Assembly: GCF_000698145.1 (NCBI RefSeq) | Contig: NZ_BAXB01000033.1 | Location: forward strand, 1-34,541 | Reading direction: 5' to 3' | DNA from: Geomicrobium sp. JCM 19039 | GTDB taxonomy: Bacteria; Bacillota; Bacilli; Bacillales; Marinococcaceae | Length of the DNA: 34,541 nucleotides | Shown: positions 24,959 through 34,502 of the stretch, piece after piece | Layout of the letters: every line of letters begins with the position of its first letter | Position numbering within the stretch: position 1 is the stretch's first letter | Position numbers and translations under genes: made by a program | The notes under the pieces: model-generated | Seen by the model: the letters and a program-made list of their open reading frames with translations, nothing else | What the model was told of the DNA's origin: nothing | Database searches by the model: none

Positions 24959-25665
24959 TTGTATATAGCTCATCGCGGTTATTCAGCAAAAGCCCCAGAA
25001 AATACATTAGCTGCATTTCAACAAGCCATTCAAAAAGGAGCAGATGGCATTGAATTAGATGTGCACCGATCATTGGATGGGGAATTAATCGTCATTCATG
25101 ATGAATCGATTAACCGTACAACGAATGGTGAAGGGAAAGTCGCGGATATGACGCTCGACCAATTAAAGACGCACGATGCTGGAAGTTGGTATAGCGAAGC
25201 CTACAGAGGTGAGAAGATCCCAACATTGTCAGAAGTGTTTGAATGCATGCCGAAAGAAACACTCATCAACGTTGAGATTAAAAACATCCCTTCCTTTTAT
25301 GAAGGGATTGAAGACCTTGTCGTGCAAGCGATTCAAACCTACGAACGTATGGAACTACGATTGTTTCTTCCTTTGATCATCATTCTCTTGTTCGCGTGAA
25401 AGAAAGGGCTGCAAATGTTCACATCGGACTTTTGCTCAATTCCAGAATTGTGAAAATAGAAAATTATTTACGTTCCTTTCAGCCGCATTCGATCTATTCG
25501 GTACACCCACACTTTCGGACCATTCAAGCGGAGGATGTTCTAGACTTCAAATCCAACAACCTCAAGGTTTTTCCGTACACCGTAAATGAGCAGAATGATT
25601 TGTCAGCGATGAAGCAGCTCGGAGTAGATGGGATCATCTCAGACAGGATCATGTGCGAATCATGA
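24959..25665 (+). CDS. Glycerophosphodiester phosphodiesterase (frameshifted)
   Basis: The repaired product of about 235 residues is a GDPD TIM barrel cleaving glycerophosphodiesters to an alcohol and glycerol-3-phosphate. Marks are IAHRGYSAKAPENTLAAF, IELDVHRSLDGELIVIHDES with catalytic and metal-binding residues, NVEIKN, and PYTVNEQND. It has no signal peptide, so it acts in the cytoplasm. The TTG at 24959 is chosen because AAAGGAAG lies 8 nt upstream and the family begins there. The frame breaks near 25355: one added base in GGAACTACG gives TIVSSFDHHSLVRVKERA, as in relatives. Without that repair the frame ends at 25399. Confidence 0.83.
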
Positions 25666-25710
25666 TTTTAGAGCCTTTTTCATACGCTCTAATAAGAGAG
25701 GTGGGCTCAC

Positions 25711-26391
25711 ATGTACAAAATGAAATATTTTCATCAAGAAATGAGAAAGATCGAAAAACAATTATACAAAATGGGATTGGCGACGAAAATGCAAATGGAG
25801 CGTGTTCCTACTGCACTATTTTCCAAAGACGAAAAGCACGCCATCCAGCTCATCTCTGAAGATGAAACGATTGATCGCTTTGATCAAAAAGTACACACCG
25901 ATGTACTAAACTTGATTATGCTTCAGCCCCCTCTACCTCATGAGCTGCGTATTCTTACATCAATGATGAGGGTGGCTAGGGAACTAGAGCGAATGGGTGA
26001 TCAAATTGTGAACATTGCCGAAATCGCTAAGGAACGACCGACCGACCCTAAAACGCAATACAATAGTGAAAAAGTTGAACAAGCTGTTCGTGAAATGAAT
26101 CACATTAGTTTAGAGATGATGTCACATGCGCTTTCAATGATGAAAGAAAAAGACTATCAAGACTACGACGCGCTTGAACAGCAAGATGAACGCGTCGATG
26201 CGTTATTTTATACGACGCAAAAACAGTTATCTACAGAGATGAAACAAGACCCTTTACGAATTGATTCGCTAGCGCCTTTTTTTCTTGTTGCGAGATACCA
26301 AGAGCGAATTGCGGACCATGTTGTTAACATTGTTCGCAAGTTAAAGGAAAGTCAAGAAGAAGGTGTCGTGTATGGATTGGATTCAGATTAG
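25711..26391 (+). CDS. PhoU-like phosphate regulator
   Basis: A 226-residue all-helical protein with two PhoU repeats. The family segment RVARELERMGDQIVNIAEIA is in the first half and FFLVARYQERIADHVVNIVRK in the second, each carrying the E/D-rich metal-binding pattern (ExxxD). PhoU proteins curb phosphate uptake. Its end overlaps the start of the Na/Pi cotransporter gene by 20 nt, so it probably regulates that transporter rather than a Pst system, none of which is visible here. Confidence 0.85.
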   Translation: MYKMKYFHQEMRKIEKQLYKMGLATKMQMERVPTALFSKDEKHAIQLISEDETIDRFDQKVHTDVLNLIMLQPPLPHELRILTSMMRVARELERMGDQIVNIAEIAKERPTDPKTQYNSEKVEQAVREMNHISLEMMSHALSMMKEKDYQDYDALEQQDERVDALFYTTQKQLSTEMKQDPLRIDSLAPFFLVARYQERIADHVVNIVRKLKESQEEGVVYGLDSD

Positions 26392-27960
26392 TCTCCAACT
26401 GCTTGGGGGACTTGCGATCTTTTTGTATGGCATGTGGATTGCGAGTGACGGGTTAAAACAGTCCGCGTCTAACCACCTGAAAGTCTTTCTTCAAAAAGTT
26501 ACGAAGAATCAATTTTATGGTGCGATTGCAGGCATTGTTTTAGCGGCTGTTATGCAGTCTTCAACAGCAGCGACCGTGATGACGGTCGCTTTGTCAATGC
26601 CGGCCTGATTAGCTTACGAAGAGCACTTGGCATCATGTTAGGCTCAGCCGTTGGAACAACCATTACCGTCCAGCTCATTGCATTTAGCATTACCGATTAC
26701 GCCCTTGCGTTTGTGACGCTTGGGGTTTTGTTATTTCTTATGAATGTGAAGATGCGTGCATACGGGTCGATCGTTCTCGGTTTTGGTTTTGTGTTTTTTG
26801 GAATGGGAATTATGACTGCGGCGATGGAGCCGTTGCAAACGGACCCGGTATTTATGGAATACTTAGCTGCCATTTCTGAGCAACCCTTGCTAGCCATCGT
26901 TGTCGCTGCTTTATTTACCGCAATTGTTCAAAACAGCGCAGCCACCATTGCCCTTGCGATGGCCCTTGCTGCCAACGGTTCAATTAGTCTGGAAGCGGGT
27001 GTTGCAATCGTTTATGGTGCGAATTTTGGTACGGTATTTACTGCCCTCATCTCAAGCGTAACGGCTTCGAAAGATGCTCAACGTGCGGCAGTAGCCCATG
27101 CAATTTTTAAAGGAATCGGTGTGCTCATCTTCTTACCGTTAACGAGTATCTTTGTCGCGATTTTACCACTTTTTGGCGGGGAGATTGAACGGCAAATTGC
27201 GAATTCTCATACGTTATTTAATCTCGTGAACTTGTTTATACTACTGCCGTTTTGCGACCGATTTGCGGTGTGGATGACCAAGCTCATGCCGAAAAAAGAA
27301 TTGCCTTCTAAATACGTAAAGCACCTTGATCGGGACGCAAGTGCAATACCGGCAGTCGGCTTGTTGCAGGCGAGAAAAGAGCTTGAAGTTGTGACCAAAC
27401 GGGTGAGTGAGCATATGTTTCCCCATTTACTTAGCATGATTGAAGATGATAAAGCTCGGCAACAAGTCGTTCAACAAGAGCGAGTCATTGATGTTGTCTA
27501 TAAAGCTACCTATCATCATTTGCAAAGAATTATGGAAAACAACTTAAATGATAAAGAATCTGAGGAAGCACTCAAATTATTATATGTAAACAATGATTTA
27601 GAACGTTTGACAAACGTGATGAAAGAGATGGCACGGGCAATGAATAAGCTGGAGAACAAACATAAGATGTTGAATGATTGGGAGCGTGAAAAAATTCAGC
27701 AGTTGTTTGAAGAAGTCGAACAAGGATTTTCCCATGCGTCAAAAGCCTTTTCAAACAATCGAGAAGAAGAGGCATTACAAGTGATTTATAACAATCCAAA
27801 AATCCAGCGCATGGAAAGAGAAATGCGGTATGAACATTTCTATTACGGTTCAGGTTCAAGCAGCACGGTAAGTGTTGTTTTCTCGGATCTAATGAACTTA
27901 ATGCTTCGCATTCACCAGCATAGTGTGAACATGTCACATACGATGCTAGGGATGGTCTAA
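26372..27960 (+). CDS. Na+/phosphate cotransporter with C-terminal PhoU domain (frameshifted)
   Basis: About 529 residues after repair. Two inverted Na/Pi repeats each carry the hallmark Gln-Ser/Asn-Ser motif: VMQSSTAATVMTVA with GTTITVQLIAF, and VQNSAATIALAMALAANGS with YGANFGTVFTALISS. A cytoplasmic PhoU-like helical region follows (about 330-529). The ATG at 26372 lies inside the end of the PhoU-like gene, preceded by GAAGAAGGTG. The frame breaks near 26591: adding one T to GCTTTG restores MTVAFVNAGLISLRRALG. Without it the first frame ends at 26608. The pair forms a Pst-independent phosphate uptake module. Confidence 0.85.
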
Positions 27961-28026
27961 CTTCTCGGAACAAAAGCTTACCCTGTTGAGTAAGATAATC
28001 GAAACACCGAGAAGGGGGAGCTTAAG

Positions 28027-28452
28027 ATGGGTTTAAAAATTGGTTCATCTATGCCAGATCTAACAGCCAATGTAAAGTGGCTGAATCAGCTACCGCCTAG
28101 AGCGACTCATGACCAACCTTACCTCGTCCACTTTTGGACGTTAAGTTGTGATTCATGTTTAACGACATTGCCGGATGTGTCCGCGTTAATGAAGAAGTAC
28201 GAATCTCACATACATGCCGTTTCTGTTAATTTAGAGCCAGAAGATGATGCGGAAGTGACGAAACAAGCAAAAAGGGCCGGTCTGGATGCACCTCTTGCTA
28301 TTGATGAAGAAGCGCTGCTATCAGATGCATTTGGCTATAATTTCATTCCTGCATTTTATTTGTTTGATGCATCAGGACAGATGAGGTACTTTCAACAAGG
28401 TCAAGATCACCTCGGCACATTAGAACAAAGAATTAAACGGTTGTTACGATAA
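28027..28452 (+). CDS. ykuV: Thiol-disulfide oxidoreductase, YkuV-like
   Basis: A 141-residue thioredoxin fold with active site WTLSCDSC (CxxC with Asp-Ser) near residues 39-46 and the cis-Pro region NFIPAFYLFD. It resembles B. subtilis YkuV in overall layout (MPxLT, LVHFW, FYLFDASGQMRYFQ). It has no signal peptide, so it is probably a cytoplasmic disulfide reductase. AAGGGGGAG lies 5 nt before the ATG. The leader at 27961-28014 can form CTTCTCGG/CCGAGAAG next to the ribosome binding site, with an inner CTTAC/GTAAG hairpin. Confidence 0.82.
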   Translation: MGLKIGSSMPDLTANVKWLNQLPPRATHDQPYLVHFWTLSCDSCLTTLPDVSALMKKYESHIHAVSVNLEPEDDAEVTKQAKRAGLDAPLAIDEEALLSDAFGYNFIPAFYLFDASGQMRYFQQGQDHLGTLEQRIKRLLR

Positions 28453-28482
28453 AAAACAGCGATTTCCAATTGGAAATCGCTG
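28451..28482 (-). terminator. Terminator of rpoY-rnjA
   Basis: A 26-bp perfect palindrome (28457-28482), followed on the minus strand by T6, just beyond the rnjA stop. It has no T tail on the plus strand, so it mainly serves rnjA. Confidence 0.85.
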
Positions 28483-28489
28483 AACGTCG

Positions 28490-30157
28490 TTATACTTCCA
28501 TGATGATTGGTAAAATCATCGGTTTGCGTTTTGTTTTCTCGTAAAGGAATGGAGAGAGAAGCTCGATAATCTCGTTCTTGATCTCTGACCACTGTGTTGT
28601 TTTTTGGTCCATAAGTTCACGAAGGTGCTTGTCTAACATCTTTTGAGCGTCGTGAATGAGGTGAGATGACTCACGCATATAAACAAACCCACGAGAAATA
28701 ATGTCAGGGCCTGCAGATACTTTAAAGTTCGTCATGTCGAGTGATACGACGACGACGACGAGACCTTCTTCTGACAAGATTCTACGGTCACGTAAGACGA
28801 TGTTGCCGATGTCACCAATGCCATTACCGTCGACATAAACAGAACCTGAAGGAACTTTACCGATCTTTTTCGCTTCATTTTGCTTCAGTGCTAGAACTTC
28901 ACCAATATCCATAATAAAGATATTCTCTTCGGCAATGCCGCAATCAATCGCAAGTTTTTTGTGGCTGACGAGCATGCGGTATTCCCCGTGGATCGGGAAG
29001 AAGTATTTCGGCTTCATTAATCGAAGCATGAGCTTCTGCTCTTCTTGGCTACCGTGACCTGATGTATGAATATCATTTAATGACCCGTGAATGACATTCG
29101 CACCTGCACGGAACAGTTGATTAATAATCTTGTTCACACTTAGCGTATTACCAGGAATTGGCGAGCTCGAGAAGACAACGGTATCGCCAGGAATGATTTG
29201 AATCTGACGGTGTGTTCCGTGAGCAATTCGTGACAATGCTGCCATGGGCTCTCCTTGAGAACCGGTGCAAAGAATCGTAATTTCGTTGTCGGGAATTCGA
29301 CTTAATTGATTCGTCTCGACAAACGTATCTTTAGGTGCTTGAATGTAGCCGAGTTCTTGTCCAATCGTAAGGGCGGACTCCATGCTACGTCCAAATACAG
29401 CGATCTTACGCCCGTGTTTCACCGCTGATTGTACGACTTGTTGCAATCGGTGAATGTTAGAGGCAAACGTCGCAAAAATGACACGGCCATCAACTTGTCT
29501 AAAGATGTTCTCGATGCTGTCGCCGACTTTTCTTTCTGACATCGTAAAACCGGGGACTTCTGAATTTGTGCTATCAGACAGTAAACAAAGCACACCTTCT
29601 GCACCAAGCTCAGCCATTTTTGTTAAGTTCGCAGGTTCACCAACAGGTGTAAAATCGAATTTAAAATCGCCGGTATGAACAATATTGCCTTCGGGCGTAT
29701 TTACAACAATTCCTAGCGCGTCAGGAATACTGTGCGTCGTTCTAAAAAAGGATATTTTCAAGTGTTTGAAAGAAATTTCATCATCTTCGTTTAGCTCAAT
29801 CATTTTCGTTCTTCGAAGCAAGCCGTGCTCTTCTAATTTCCCACGTAAAAGCCCATTGGCTAACTTTCCGCCATATACTGGAACGTTAATTTCACGTAAT
29901 AAATACGGAATTCCTCCGATATGGTCTTCATGGCCGTGGGTGATGAAGAGCCCGACAATTTTGTCTTCGTTACGAGAGAGGTACGTATAATCAGGAATAA
30001 CGTAGTCGATGCCGAGCAACTCATCTTCTGGGAACATTATTCCTGCATCAATAATAACAATCTCATCTTTATATTCAACTGCATATGTGTTCTTGCCGAT
30101 TTCGCCAAGCCCTCCAAGAGCGAAAACAGCAACTTGGTCTTGTTGCAATTGTTTCAT
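28490..30157 (-). CDS. rnjA: Ribonuclease J1
   Basis: A 555-residue beta-CASP metallo-beta-lactamase ribonuclease acting as 5'-3' exonuclease and endonuclease in mRNA decay and rRNA maturation. It aligns nearly end to end with B. subtilis RNase J1: [14 protein letters not shown], the metal motif [31 protein letters not shown], the beta-CASP segment [59 protein letters not shown], and a C-terminal domain ending [11 protein letters not shown]. It overlaps rpoY by one base (TAATG). Confidence 0.98.
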   Translation of the reverse strand: MKQLQQDQVAVFALGGLGEIGKNTYAVEYKDEIVIIDAGIMFPEDELLGIDYVIPDYTYLSRNEDKIVGLFITHGHEDHIGGIPYLLREINVPVYGGKLANGLLRGKLEEHGLLRRTKMIELNEDDEISFKHLKISFFRTTHSIPDALGIVVNTPEGNIVHTGDFKFDFTPVGEPANLTKMAELGAEGVLCLLSDSTNSEVPGFTMSERKVGDSIENIFRQVDGRVIFATFASNIHRLQQVVQSAVKHGRKIAVFGRSMESALTIGQELGYIQAPKDTFVETNQLSRIPDNEITILCTGSQGEPMAALSRIAHGTHRQIQIIPGDTVVFSSSPIPGNTLSVNKIINQLFRAGANVIHGSLNDIHTSGHGSQEEQKLMLRLMKPKYFFPIHGEYRMLVSHKKLAIDCGIAEENIFIMDIGEVLALKQNEAKKIGKVPSGSVYVDGNGIGDIGNIVLRDRRILSEEGLVVVVVSLDMTNFKVSAGPDIISRGFVYMRESSHLIHDAQKMLDKHLRELMDQKTTQWSEIKNEIIELLSPFLYEKTKRKPMILPIIMEV

Positions 30158-30366
30158 TAGCGTTTCTCCAACTTATAGTCAGGCTTACTCTGCTCATATT
30201 CAAGATGGGCGCCTGATAATGGTTGAATAAATTCAATGTTTAATTCGTCTTTTGCTAGTTTACGTCGAACGTCACGCTCATCATTTGCTTCTACATAGAG
30301 AGCTCCTGTTTTTTCACGTACAGGAACCTCTTTGGCGTTCGACTGGTACATTACTTTGTAGATCAC
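30157..30366 (-). CDS. rpoY: RNA polymerase epsilon subunit RpoY
   Basis: A 69-residue small subunit of Firmicutes RNA polymerase. It begins MIYKVMYQ from a GTG, with the conserved [30 protein letters not shown] and a basic end. GGAGAG lies 10 nt upstream. It is coupled to rnjA, the standard arrangement in Bacillales (ykzG-ykqC in B. subtilis). Confidence 0.95.
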   Translation of the reverse strand: MIYKVMYQSNAKEVPVREKTGALYVEANDERDVRRKLAKDELNIEFIQPLSGAHLEYEQSKPDYKLEKR

Positions 30367-30834
30367 TTTGTCAAATCTCTCCTTGTTTATTAATTTATTG
30401 CGTAAGGTATATGTGGATACTCAGATAAAAACGTTGCCCAATGGCAACGCTTCAAAAGAGCGACCATATTCATCCATACACCATACAAAAAAAGAAATCC
30501 GTTCACTTATCGAGCTTATACAGTAGTCGTGGTCCCTCAGTGATTAACAATGCTCGGCCGATGTTTTTCAAAGAGGGGAGGGCACTTCCACATCACAACA
30601 AGCTCAGCAGACAGTTACCTTATTTTAGCGTATTTTCATCCGTTTAGCAAACCGCATTGGCAATTTCTCCCGTTTTGATGCGTGTTACCTTATAATTTGC
30701 GATGATTGGCTCGTTCACATACAAGTGATGGATCGTTAATTGTTGGAAACAAAGCTAGGCGTTTTTTCTTTTCAGTAAGCGCACTTTCCTTCATAATGAA
30801 AGAAGCTTGGTTGATTTTAGAGTGGAGTGATGAT
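30367..30834. other. Divergent region between rpoY and the HAD gene
   Basis: About 470 nt without a called gene, holding the leftward rpoY promoter and the rightward HAD promoter. It contains a minus-strand terminator at 30427-30449. Short minus-strand frames (for example MRFAKRMKIR after GGGAGA, near 30650) are too small to call. Confidence 0.4.
30427..30449 (-). terminator. Minus-strand terminator upstream of rpoY
   Basis: CGTTGCC/GGCAACG arms (30449-30443 and 30438-30432 on the minus strand) around ATTG, followed by T5. It lies 60 nt before the rpoY start and would end, or attenuate, leftward transcription from 30.5-30.8 kb. Confidence 0.65.
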
Positions 30835-31606
30835 ATGAAAACAAAAGCGATTTTTCTCGACATTGATGGCACGATTTATAATGAAGATAAACAGATGTCG
30901 GATGTAACAGTTAGCGCAGTGAGAGCGCTTCAGGAAAAGGGGCATCATGTGTTAATTGCAACGGGACGGTCCCCGTTTATGTATACGTCATTAATGGAAA
31001 AGCTCGGAATCATTTCCCACATTGTTTAATGGCTCATACGTTGTCATTGATGGGGACGTTGTGTTAGCGAAGTCGCTTCATTCTTCTGCGTTAGAGAACA
31101 TTTTCGAGATGGCACATCGTAATGACCATGCGATGGTGTTTATGGATCACACAGGGATGCGCACCGATCAATTATCACACCCTCGTATTAAAGAGTGTAT
31201 GGAAAGCTTATTGTTGCCGTATCCTCCAATTCACAAAAATCCTATGGATGGCGAAGTGTATCAAGCACTATTGTTCTCAACAAAAGGTGAGAATCCAAGC
31301 GATTATGAACATGCATTTTCGGAATTTGATTTCGTCAGGTGGCATGATTTATCCGTTGATATCGTTCCTGCAGGTGGTTCAAAAGCGGTCGGCATACAAA
31401 AAGCAGCGGATCTGTTAAACATTCCAATGGAGGATACAATTGCGTTTGGAGACGGTTTAAACGACATTGAGATGTTACAAGCGGCAGGCGTTGGTGTTGC
31501 GATGGGCAATGGAACCGAGCAGACGAAACAAGCAGCGGATTTCATAACAAAAAGCGTTGATGAAGAAGGGATTCATGCCGGTTTAAAAGAATTAGGCCTA
31601 ATCTAA
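30835..31606 (+). CDS. ykrA: Cof-type HAD phosphatase, YkrA-like (frameshifted)
   Basis: A HAD-superfamily hydrolase of the Cof subfamily. It has the nucleophile motif FLDIDGTIY (residues 7-15), motif II in LIATGRSP, a cap domain (FNGSYVVIDGDVV onward), Lys in GGSKAVGIQKAAD, and motif IV FGDGLNDIEML. It probably dephosphorylates small sugar or cofactor phosphates. The ATG at 30835 follows GGAGTGA. The frame breaks near 31021-31024, and joining the parts needs one base removed or two added, unlike most other breaks here, which need one added. The position next to rpoY-rnjA and def matches B. subtilis ykrA. Confidence 0.85.
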
Positions 31607-31620
31607 CTCATCATTTATAC

Positions 31621-31649
31621 AAAGAACGGGCCTCCGAGGCCCGTTCTTT
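31621..31649. terminator. Terminator between convergent HAD and def genes
   Basis: A 13-bp perfect stem (31621-31633 with 31637-31649) around CCG, with AAAG and CTTT ends. It can act in both directions. Confidence 0.75.
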
Positions 31650-31650
31650 G

Positions 31651-32202
31651 TTATAGTGCGGTTCTAGGTACTTCCTTTTTATGAGGGCCTGCGTAGCCTT
31701 CAATTCGGTCATAAAACATAATTCCGTTTAGATGGTCCATTTCGTGTTGAACAACAATGGCCAAGTACCCTCTTAATCGAAGAGTTACTCGTTCGCCTTC
31801 GAGCGTGTCAGCTTGTAGTTTCACACGGGCGTAACGCGGAACTTCCCCTTCAACTTCGCGATCAACAGATAAACAACCTTCCCCATTTTCCAAACTCGTT
31901 TCTTCAATAGAATGGCTCACAATTTTAGGGTTAATAAAACCATAGCTATATAATTGATCTTTCTCATCGGTCGTATGAATGGCAAACATTCGTTTTGAAA
32001 CACCGACTTGAGGTGCGGCAAGGCCACTGCCAGGACGTAGATCGTATTTTTCAGCGATTTCAGGGTCTTGACTGTTTTTTAGATAGTCAAGCATGTCTTG
32101 TAGTAATGCCAAATCTTCCTCGCTTGCGGGCATATCAACTTCTTTAGCCACTTCCCGGAGTACCGGGCTGCCCTCACGGACGATATTGTCCATCAGTATC
32201 AT
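31651..32202 (-). CDS. def: Peptide deformylase
   Basis: A 183-residue metallo-enzyme that removes the formyl group from new proteins. The three motifs are [16 protein letters not shown] (metal Cys) and QHEMDHLNG (two metal His and the catalytic Glu). Length and insertions fit the type 2 deformylase of Gram-positives (YkrB/DefB). The ATG at 32202 follows GAGGGGG by 8 nt; the frame stays open upstream to 32247 without support. It converges on the HAD gene. Confidence 0.95.
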   Translation of the reverse strand: MILMDNIVREGSPVLREVAKEVDMPASEEDLALLQDMLDYLKNSQDPEIAEKYDLRPGSGLAAPQVGVSKRMFAIHTTDEKDQLYSYGFINPKIVSHSIEETSLENGEGCLSVDREVEGEVPRYARVKLQADTLEGERVTLRLRGYLAIVVQHEMDHLNGIMFYDRIEGYAGPHKKEVPRTAL

Positions 32203-32326
32203 CAATTTATCCCCCTCGATATAAAACAAAGCCGTATCAATGATCACGGACTTGCATACGTTTTTACATACGGGCTAAGTATATCAGAAGACAACCACCA
32301 TAGACAAAAAGGAAAAATAAAGACAG

Positions 32327-32348
32327 CCACCTAGTGACTGTCTCTTTG
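32327..32348 (-). terminator. Terminator after the YjcZ-like gene
   Basis: On the minus strand AGACAG.CAC and GTG.CTGTCT form a stem with one mismatch, followed by TTATTTTT. Confidence 0.6.
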
Positions 32349-32361
32349 AGGAAACGCTTCT

Positions 32362-32520
32362 TTATTTCTTGTCACCGTAGCAAGCGCCAACGATGATCAA
32401 CAAGATAAACAGTACGACAATTAACGCGAATCCGCGACCAGCGCCAAAACCGCCTCCGCCGCCGTAGTTTCCATAACATGGGTTGCCGCCATAACCATAA
32501 CCGCCATAACCATAAGACAT
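32362..32520 (-). CDS. YjcZ-family tiny transmembrane sporulation protein
   Basis: A 52-residue protein: a Gly/Tyr-rich head ([20 protein letters not shown]), then one membrane helix with the family signature [17 protein letters not shown], ending CYGDKK. Such proteins are found in sporulating Bacillaceae and are poorly understood. AGGAGGG lies 8 nt before the ATG. A CATACATT element near 32571 on the minus strand resembles a SigE/SigK -10 box, which would fit sporulation expression. Confidence 0.88.
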   Translation of the reverse strand: MSYGYGGYGYGGNPCYGNYGGGGGFGAGRGFALIVVLFILLIIVGACYGDKK

Positions 32521-32721
32521 GGAGTGAACCCTCCTTTTGTTTTCGCCTGAAGCGATACTACTCTACAATGTATGCAACTGAATCGCTTTTGACTGGATAA
32601 ATGCCTATTTTTTTAGAAGGACATATGTCTCTTAATATTTCCATATTTTTCTTTGCAAGGTTAACATCATCCTATATGATTATTGAAGATAAGTACGTAA
32701 TGAGGTGGGGGACGTTCTTTG

Positions 32722-33372
32722 ATGAGACGATTGCTTTATGTAGGACCATTTGTTTTGGGTACTTTACTTTTAGCTGGGTGCATGGAATCGGCTGAAGAAG
32801 AACTTATGATCAATATTGAAGATGCCATTGAACTTGAGAACGAATTTGAAGAGCAACAAACACCGTTAATTGAAGCTGAAGAACAGGAATACGAACTTTT
32901 TGAAGAGATGGTCAATCTTGGCCTTCAAGACATGGATGAAATTGAAGGGCTTGTTGCACAAGCTTCAGAGCTTGCAAACGAAAGAATCAGTCGTATGGAA
33001 ACAGAGCGAGAAAGCATCGTCACTGCCTACGAGACTTTTATGGAAGAAGAATCGTTACTCGATGACTTGGAAGGTTCACTACGAGAAGATGCAGAAGCCG
33101 TTTTTGATGCGATGGAGCAGCGCTATCAAGTGCATACCGAATTATATGAAGGCTATACAGAGGCCGTGCAAATGGACCTCGACTTGTATGAAATGTTTCT
33201 AGATGAAGAGTTGTCTTTCGAAGAACTTGAAGGTCAAATTAACCTCGTCAATGAGCAGTATCAATCCGTGAACGAGTATAAAGAGCAATTCAACGATTAC
33301 ACAACAACATTTAATGAGCAAAAAGAACAATTTTACGATACGGCTGATTTCGTCATCGAAGCTGAAGAATAA
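32722..33372 (+). CDS. ykyA: YkyA-like lipoprotein
   Basis: About 216 residues: a lipoprotein signal peptide with LLLAGC, then an almost entirely helical, very acidic chain (LENEFEEQQTPLIEAEEQ, NLGLQDMDEIEGLVAQA, NERISRMETERESI) with coiled-coil character. It matches the YkyA family (putative cell-wall binding lipoprotein), and its position after def matches B. subtilis, where pdhA comes next. The function is unknown. ATG 32722 is preferred; a TTG directly before it (32719) is equally well placed relative to AGGTGGGG. Confidence 0.82.
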   Translation: MRRLLYVGPFVLGTLLLAGCMESAEEELMINIEDAIELENEFEEQQTPLIEAEEQEYELFEEMVNLGLQDMDEIEGLVAQASELANERISRMETERESIVTAYETFMEEESLLDDLEGSLREDAEAVFDAMEQRYQVHTELYEGYTEAVQMDLDLYEMFLDEELSFEELEGQINLVNEQYQSVNEYKEQFNDYTTTFNEQKEQFYDTADFVIEAEE

Positions 33373-33399
33373 AGAAATTTCTAAGAGCAAAAACACTGA

Positions 33400-33435
33400 A
33401 AGCCGGTTGCCCTATACAGGTAACCGGCTTTTTCT
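33400..33435 (+). terminator. Terminator after ykyA
   Basis: AAGCCGGTTGCC (33400-33411) pairs with GGTAACCGGCTT (33419-33430, one wobble) around a 7-nt loop, followed by T-rich sequence. Confidence 0.85.
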
Positions 33436-33580
33436 TGATCGAAATGTACCATTGTTTGCTTTTAGTTTAAAACGTTCGGCGCTCGCGAGACTTAGCATTT
33501 TGGATGATGTGCAATTGTGTAATTTACATCTGGTGAACATTAGATTTTCCAGATTTGTACTGTGGGTGCTTTAAGTGCAA

Positions 33581-33632
33581 TACAAGAGCAACATCGGTGG
33601 TCAAAATACGATCACCGTGTTTTCTAGGCACT
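33581..33632. repeat. 52-bp hairpin repeat, copy 1
   Basis: First of two direct copies 58 bp apart, differing at one base (GGTGGTC here). It contains an internal dyad GGTGGTC-AAAATAC-GATCACC (one G-T wobble) followed by GTGTTTT. Confidence 0.9.
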
Positions 33633-33638
33633 CCAGAG

Positions 33639-33690
33639 TACAAGAGCAACATCGGTGATCAAAATACGATCACCGTGTTTTCTAGGCACT
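33639..33690. repeat. 52-bp hairpin repeat, copy 2
   Basis: Second copy, with a perfect CGGTGATC-AAAATAC-GATCACCG hairpin followed by TGTTTT. The single base that differs from copy 1 (A for G) improves the pairing. Confidence 0.9.
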
Positions 33691-34051
33691 GAAGGCAGGA
33701 CGAGCGAGCTGAAAAAATAGTGTCCCGTTCTTATATTAATAAAATAAACAATATTTCATTTGGTCGTTAACACAGGGGATGAGGACGCTGAATGAGGTAG
33801 TAATCCGCTATGGTTGAGTTTTCTCGAACTTGCTTGCTTTTTAGGCTATATAAGTTGAGCTAAATAATTTCTTCAAGAACCAGTGGTAAGCTAGGTAAAG
33901 TGGAAACTGTGATCGAGTTGCCACTGAACTGTTCTCAAGTTGGGGGAAATCGCAAGAAAAGCGGTGCATTTTCCTAAACTAGGGAACAGAATAACTGAAC
34001 TCGGTAACAGATTACAAAGTCACATGTACATCCTCGCCCTGAAGTATCCAT

Positions 34052-34217
34052 ATGATACCGGCGCGAGCCGCGCCGAACGAGTCCGGTTTGGTGTCGGCCC
34101 CGCTGGGGCCGACAAGTCGTTGGCACTTCAGCCTGGAATCTGCGCGCAAGTTTGGTGAAATTGGCGCTAAAATCGGTCAAAAGGCAAACTTGCGCGCAGA
34201 TGGGGGAAACTAGCGCG
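34052..34217. repeat. GC-rich palindromic element, copy A
   Basis: A 166-bp element containing three nested dyads: GGCGCG-AGC-CGCGCC (34060-34074), TCGGCCCC-GCT-GGGGCCGA (34094-34112), and ATCTGCGCGCAAGTTT (34138-34153) with its inverse AAACTTGCGCGCAGAT (34186-34201). It ends in GGGGGAAACTAGCGCG. Its GC content is well above its surroundings. Confidence 0.85.
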
Positions 34218-34312
34218 TAGAACGGTCGTTCGTCTTGCCCGCATGTGCCGTCATCCCCTGCGGCAACGGGTTCAGAGAACCATCCCTTTCATTGCCAAGC
34301 CAAAAACCTAGC

Positions 34313-34502
34313 ATGATATCGGCGCGAGCCGCGCCGAATCGAGTCCGATTTGGTTTCGGCCCCGCTGGGGCCGACATGTCGTTGGCACTTCAGCTTGGAA
34401 TCTGCGCGCAAGTTGGAACAAACTGCGCGCAAGTTTGGCGAGATCGGCGCTAAAATCAGTGAAAAGCGCAAACTTGCGCGCAGATGGGGGGAACTAGCGC
34501 GC
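34313..34502. repeat. GC-rich palindromic element, copy B
   Basis: A direct, diverged copy of the element at 34052. All three dyads are retained, and the block CTGCGCGCAAGTTT occurs twice on the left arm (around 34401-34414 and 34423-34436). The inverse arm is at 34470-34485. The extra arm makes this copy about 24 bp longer. Confidence 0.85.

Noticed and set aside
33581..33690. Possible CRISPR array from direct repeats with dyads
   Set aside because: There are only two copies, with a 6-bp gap instead of a 25-45 bp spacer, and no cas genes in the window.
34052..34502. Possible insertion sequence at the right end
   Set aside because: No transposase frame or flanking target duplication is visible; only short palindromic blocks are repeated.
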